DNA of 64,000 bases from Sebastes aleutianus (taxonomy: Eukaryota; Chordata; Actinopteri; Perciformes; Sebastidae), in contig CAKAKS010000067.1 in assembly GCA_916700875.1 (NCBI GenBank), positions 31,668,531 to 31,732,530 of the forward strand, written 5' to 3'. This document shows, one piece after another, positions 60,806 through 64,000 of this stretch. The notes under the pieces are model-generated. The model worked only from the letters and a program-made list of their open reading frames with translations. It did no database searches and had not been told where the DNA came from. Numbering within the stretch: the stretch's first letter is position 1; each line of letters begins with the position of its first letter. A program made the position numbers and the translations under genes.

Positions 60806-63483
60806 CACGCACAGGGATAAAAGCAAGTGTATTTCAAAGGTGGCACAACAAAGACAATGGAAATTGGTAGAATAGACATAAACAGACGCACATAATCTCA
60901 AATCAAAGAAAAGATACATCCACATGAGTTGAGATGTATTAATAAGTGTAATTGTTTTAACTAAAACCTTTGTGATTATACTGAAGCTGAAACTAGTCTG
61001 AGGATATTAACACAAACAGACAGTGTTTTGGAGATTTTTCTACACCATCTATAATGCGGTATCTATCCTTTTAATATCTCTGGGTGCAAATCAATGATCA
61101 GGACTGCTTTATGGCAATATTTTGTTTACAGGGGTTTTGTATCAATGTGAGGCTTGAATCACACAACAAAGGACTGGACTGCATAATGCAGTAAACAGAG
61201 TGCCCTCCTAATCAGTACACACAATATGAAACTCACCAATATAAGACAACTCTAGGGCTGTACCGAATAGTCCGAAGCTTCGAAGCTTCATTTATAATGT
61301 TGACATTCTAATGCAGCTTTTTTTTGCCTGTCTATTCATTATGTTTAAACACGGTATTTCTGCACAGTTGCGGATAAAGATCAGGCTAATATTATTAGTA
61401 TTATACTAGGTGTAGGATTAGATTTCCAGTGGTGGTTGCTCAGGATTGTTCACGACTCGTGTGATCCAAACATTTCCAATAACTCCAGAGCGTTCCAAAG
61501 TCAAAATGTATTGAAAAAAGACAAATGTAATCATATCCCAAAATTCACATGTTTTTTATCCAACAGAAAATTCTGCTTCAATCCATATTTGTTAGAGTTT
61601 GGCCTTTAAAAAACAACATTTTCACTGCAGAAAACGGCTCGCTTCTCCTATTTATTTTGCATGGCTATTCATTCTGTTTAAATCCGGTATTTCTGCACAG
61701 TCGCAGATAAAGATCAGGCTAATATTACTAGTATTAATTCGTATTATACTAGTTGTAGGATTAGATTCCAGTGGTGGTCGCTCAGGATTGTTTACGACTC
61801 GTGTGATCCAAATGTTTCCAATAACTCAAGAACGTTCCAAAAGTAAATATGTATTGAAAAAAGACTGATGTAATCCATATTTGTTGGTGTTTAGCCTTTA
61901 AAAAACAACATTTTCACTGCAGAAAATGGCTCCCATTTGCCCAATCCGCCATTTACATAGCAACAAGCCAAGTGCAGGTGCACCTGGCTTTTAAAGGGAA
62001 TGGGAGATGACACTCTGATTGGTTTATTTCATGTTACGTCCAAAACACACCTATGATTAATTAAGAGACTAAATACAACCCCTTTGCCCCTTGCGCCTTA
62101 CTTTGAGCACAGACTATGTGTCGTATCCCGTAGTTGTTAAGACATCATTTGACAGTGTAACCAATATTAAGAAGTAGTTTTCTCTCTAAAAACTTCCAGC
62201 TCAGCATACAGTATTACAACTCCATTTCCCACAGTGCTTTGCTTCCCCCACACAGTACTCACCACTGCATTCTGGGGGTTGGCTTGCTCATCGTGCATCT
62301 CTCTGATCTCCTGTTCTGTAGAGCCGTGGACCTGACTCAGCACGCTGAACCACTGGCTGTAACCATGGAAACAACATCATCATCAGCATCAGTCACAAGT
62401 TTACATGCAAAATTATTTTGTATTTTAAGCCTGATTTACTTTTGTTTATATCGACAAGTGTGTACGTTTCAACGATTCTCTGTCACACATGTTAAATACA
62501 TTGAAATTAACACAACGAGAGGAAACTTTAAATCTCTTTTTTTCAGATAACTTTTGTCCAATAGAAAAGGTATTAATGCACACCTATTACTGTCTATGTG
62601 TGTCAATATAAGTAAGGAATAATGTACAGCTAGCAGGTCATTGTAGTGAAATAAACCCAGACAGGGCGACAGGTCTTGCATCACCCTGAAGGGGTTTATT
62701 TCACAACAATGCCCCGCTAGCTGTACATTATTCCTCTTATTACACGGCTACTTACTGAAGAAATCAATAATTTGACACAAAAACGGTTCGCCAGAGTCCG
62801 ACATCAGAACTGCGTCCATAGCAACGGTCTGCTATAAAGAAATAACAGACCGTACAACGCTGTGATTGACCAATCAGAACCGAGTATTCAATTAAGCCGT
62901 GTAATAATGTACAGTAAACAACGGGGATCTGTCTCAGACATCTGGAGCTGATGTTGGCTCACACTGAGAGAAAGGCTGGCACTGTAAACCTGCTGCCAAA
63001 ACAGTTCATCCTCCTGTCAGGGCAGATATACTGTATGGAGGAAGTGGACTGTCCCTCTGAGAGGAAATCAATGTGTTGCCAGGGGTAACAGGCACACCGA
63101 CACCATGGCGACAATGGCTCCTCCTCTTTAAACTGTCTGTGACTGACGATGTTTATGTGAGGCTGGGTTTAAAAGCTAATGGGGAAATAATAAAAGACTT
63201 GAAGGAGTTAGAGAGAAAGAAAGAAACTGGTAAGAGGAGTTGAATGTGTGACGTTAGCGTTGTAATAATGATATAGTTTCTACATCTCTGCATGAAAGTT
63301 CCTATATAGCTGAAGTTATACATGTTTTTGTTTTTTTGGTAGTTGTGTGGAGCTTAGCACTTATCTGAAACAAACCGGAATTTACCTGGCATCCTCGGCA
63401 GACTCTGCGATCAGGTGGAACGTCCTCTCTGGCATCACGATGTCAAGTCCATTCTCCTTACCGGTGTTATCAATGATTTCTCT
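49349..63483 (-). CDS. myo10: Unconventional myosin-X, C-terminal half of the gene
   Basis: Myosin-X is the filopodial-tip motor; its PH, MyTH4 and FERM tail binds PI(3,4,5)P3, microtubules and integrins. Fourteen minus-strand exons, in transcript order: 63386-63483, 62263-62356, 60612-60667, 55217-55359, 54761-54952, 54480-54637, 53846-53969, 53385-53682, 53047-53254, 52659-52795, 52422-52542, 50763-51248, 49648-49839, 49349-49459 (stop TGA at 49349-49351). All phases agree: 805 residues of about 2050 expected. Order: PH segments (ERTFHLIAESAEDA, PNSFVMITANRVLHCNADTP, LKKRWFLLTHNSLDYYKSSE), MyTH4 (VEQIYKRNPILRYSHHPLHS, LRPLRDELYCQLIKQT, YLKFHLKR), then FERM (VHCHGGGSCKITINSHTTAG, WKFYFKLYCFLDTDNVPKDS, GTLRRSFRSGS, ending VMDIAKLMKAYISMIVKKRY). 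The motor and neck lie beyond the right end. Fish have myo10-like paralogues; the neighbours support myo10. Confidence 0.95.
49840..50243 (-). other. myo10 intron, AT-rich part
   Basis: AT-rich with an A-run near 49965-49980. Nothing else is recognised. Confidence 0.4.
50244..50744. mobile_element. MITE-like element with 17-bp terminal inverted repeats in a myo10 intron
   Basis: The left end TTAAAGGTCCCATATTG (50245) is the exact complement of the right end CAATATGGGACCTTTAA (50728-50744). About 500 bases long, without coding capacity. The interior includes GTTGCCTAGCAACGCAGTTCCG, also present at 44020. Its right end is 17 bases from the GT donor of the 486-base myo10 exon. Confidence 0.85.
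51249..51650 (-). other. myo10 intron, nothing recognised
   Basis: Mixed intronic sequence before the AT-rich block. Confidence 0.4.
51655..52133. repeat. AT microsatellite block with a perfect long hairpin
   Basis: Almost pure TA-rich sequence. At its right end TTGACTAATTGCTGAATCTG... (51951) and ...CAGATTCAGCAATTAGTCAA (to 52133) are perfect complements for 45 bases, continuing into TA-rich arms towards a centre near 52042. Confidence 0.9.
52552..52583 (-). repeat. (GA)n microsatellite, polypyrimidine tract of a myo10 exon
   Basis: On the transcribed (minus) strand this is a (TC)n run starting ten bases upstream of the acceptor of exon 52422-52542, in place of an ordinary polypyrimidine tract. 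Confidence 0.85.
55837..55890. repeat. Perfect palindrome at the left edge of the array
   Basis: Two 26-base arms (ATAAAATATATTATGACTTT... and ...AAAGTCATAATATATTTTAT) separated by two bases (CA) are exact complements, a potential cruciform. Confidence 0.9.
55912..56065 (+). mobile_element. LINE 3' tail inserted in the array
   Basis: ACACCTGGCAATAAACAAGATTCTGATTCTGATTCTGATT is the usual teleost L2/CR1-type 3' terminus with short tandem tail. It interrupts the left part of the array, so part of the array predates or surrounds this insertion. Confidence 0.65.
60763..60800. repeat. (TC)n microsatellite in a myo10 intron
   Basis: CTCTCTCTC run followed by GTCTCTCACACGCACAG on the plus strand. 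On the minus strand it is purine-rich and about 95 bases upstream of the acceptor of exon 60612-60667. Confidence 0.85.
61250..61935. mobile_element. Dispersed element with tandem duplication of about 300 bases
   Basis: After TAGGGCTGTACCGAATAGTCCGAAGCTTCGAAGCTTC (hAT-like left end), 61331-61640 recurs as 61664-61932 with small gaps. Shared phrases are GGTATTTCTGCACAG, AGATCAGGCTAATATTA, ACTCGTGTGATCCAAA and AACAACATTTTCACTGCAGAAAA. Confidence 0.75.
62560..62910. mobile_element. MITE with internal hairpin in a myo10 intron
   Basis: At 62615-62735 the arms AGGAATAATGTACAGCTAGC... and ...GCTAGCTGTACATTATTCCT match over about 44 bases with four differences. The right end AGCCGTGTAATAATGTACAG repeats a phrase of the interior (ATTACACGGCT at 62739). 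No protein is encoded. Confidence 0.65.
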
Positions 63484-63811
63484 GAAGATTACAAGAAACG
63501 TACAAAAGGTCAATCTCTCTCTACAAAGTCAAACATTGTGTGTGTCCCTGAAGGTGACATGAAAAGCCGGTCCATTTCAATAGGCTACATTTAATAGACT
63601 ACTCTGCTACCTTAGCCCCCCTAACAAGCGTCTGTCAGGTTAGGTATAACACATTGTAGAGGTGCTACTGGTTGCTTGGCAACTAGTGGCACCTCGTGAG
63701 TGTCGCAGGAATTCCGTTCGGTCGTCGATCTCATTATGTCATCACTAAAGTTAACGATTTCAGCGGACAACCCGGCAGTTTAACGTGGAAGTGAGATGGA
63801 AAAGATATTTG
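63484..63811 (-). other. myo10 intron upstream of the first visible exon
   Basis: No further exon is recognised up to the right end of the window, so the next upstream exon lies beyond it. Confidence 0.4.
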
Positions 63812-64000
63812 GTATCACTTCGCCATCATTAATAAATGGTAATTTAATAGTTAATTCAACTTAGTTGATAGTTATTTTACTGTTAACAATGAAATAATAA
63901 TTAATAATGTTTACTAATTATTAATAATGCTATAATTTATTTAGTTATTTGCTGATTCCCTAAATTGGCAGAACACAATAAAACAATAAAACATCATCTA
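63812..64000. mobile_element. Foldback element arm, cut by the window end
   Basis: TATCACTTCGCCATCATTAATAAATGGTAATTTAATAGTTAATTC and AATTATTAATAATGCTATAATTTATTTAGTTATTT resemble the left arm of the element at 19839-20514. Confidence 0.6.

Overview
The window is vertebrate nuclear DNA and almost certainly comes from a teleost fish. It carries multi-exon genes with GT/AG introns, a typical fish load of mobile elements (a Tc1-like transposase remnant, L2/Rex1-type LINE 3' ends, several small hAT-like and foldback elements) and more than a dozen tandem arrays. The mix suggests a percomorph, which is an inference from repeat types only. Four protein-coding genes are clear: retreg1 (last six coding exons, + strand), znf622 (complete coding sequence, +), marchf11 (complete, +) and myo10 (last 14 coding exons, - strand). 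Exon phases join without a break in all four. From memory, the same four genes are neighbours on human 5p15.1.

Layout: 1-4.2 kb is a retreg1 intron holding a palindromic hAT-like element and a Tc1 remnant invaded by a 21-bp minisatellite. 4.2-7.0 kb holds the retreg1 exons, and the tail to about 10.1 kb is its probable 3' UTR, interrupted by repeats. 10.3-10.7 kb is a decayed TRIM-family fragment. 11.4-19.6 kb is znf622, with a probable non-coding first exon. 19.8-27.1 kb is intergenic: a foldback element, a LINE remnant, a 43-bp minisatellite and two GGA-rich polypurine arrays. 28.0-41.1 kb is marchf11, with an intron 1 of nearly 8 kb. 43.1-45.2 kb carries an unrecognised set of exon-like segments with splice sites, CRE motifs and a poly(A) signal. 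45.2-63.5 kb is myo10 on the opposite strand, with a 5-kb AT-rich array in one intron. Both window ends cut genes or repeats.

The four genes have unrelated roles: ER-phagy receptor (retreg1), 60S ribosome maturation (znf622), membrane E3 ubiquitin ligase (marchf11) and filopodial motor (myo10). They are linked by ancestral synteny, not by a pathway. marchf11 and myo10 converge tail to tail. The most interesting unexplained items are the candidate spliced transcript between them, the paired poly(A) signals where they meet, the large intronic array in myo10, a perfect AT hairpin of about 180 bp, and two GGA arrays with a shared flank. I found no CRISPR array, rRNA gene, intact tRNA gene or prokaryotic system.
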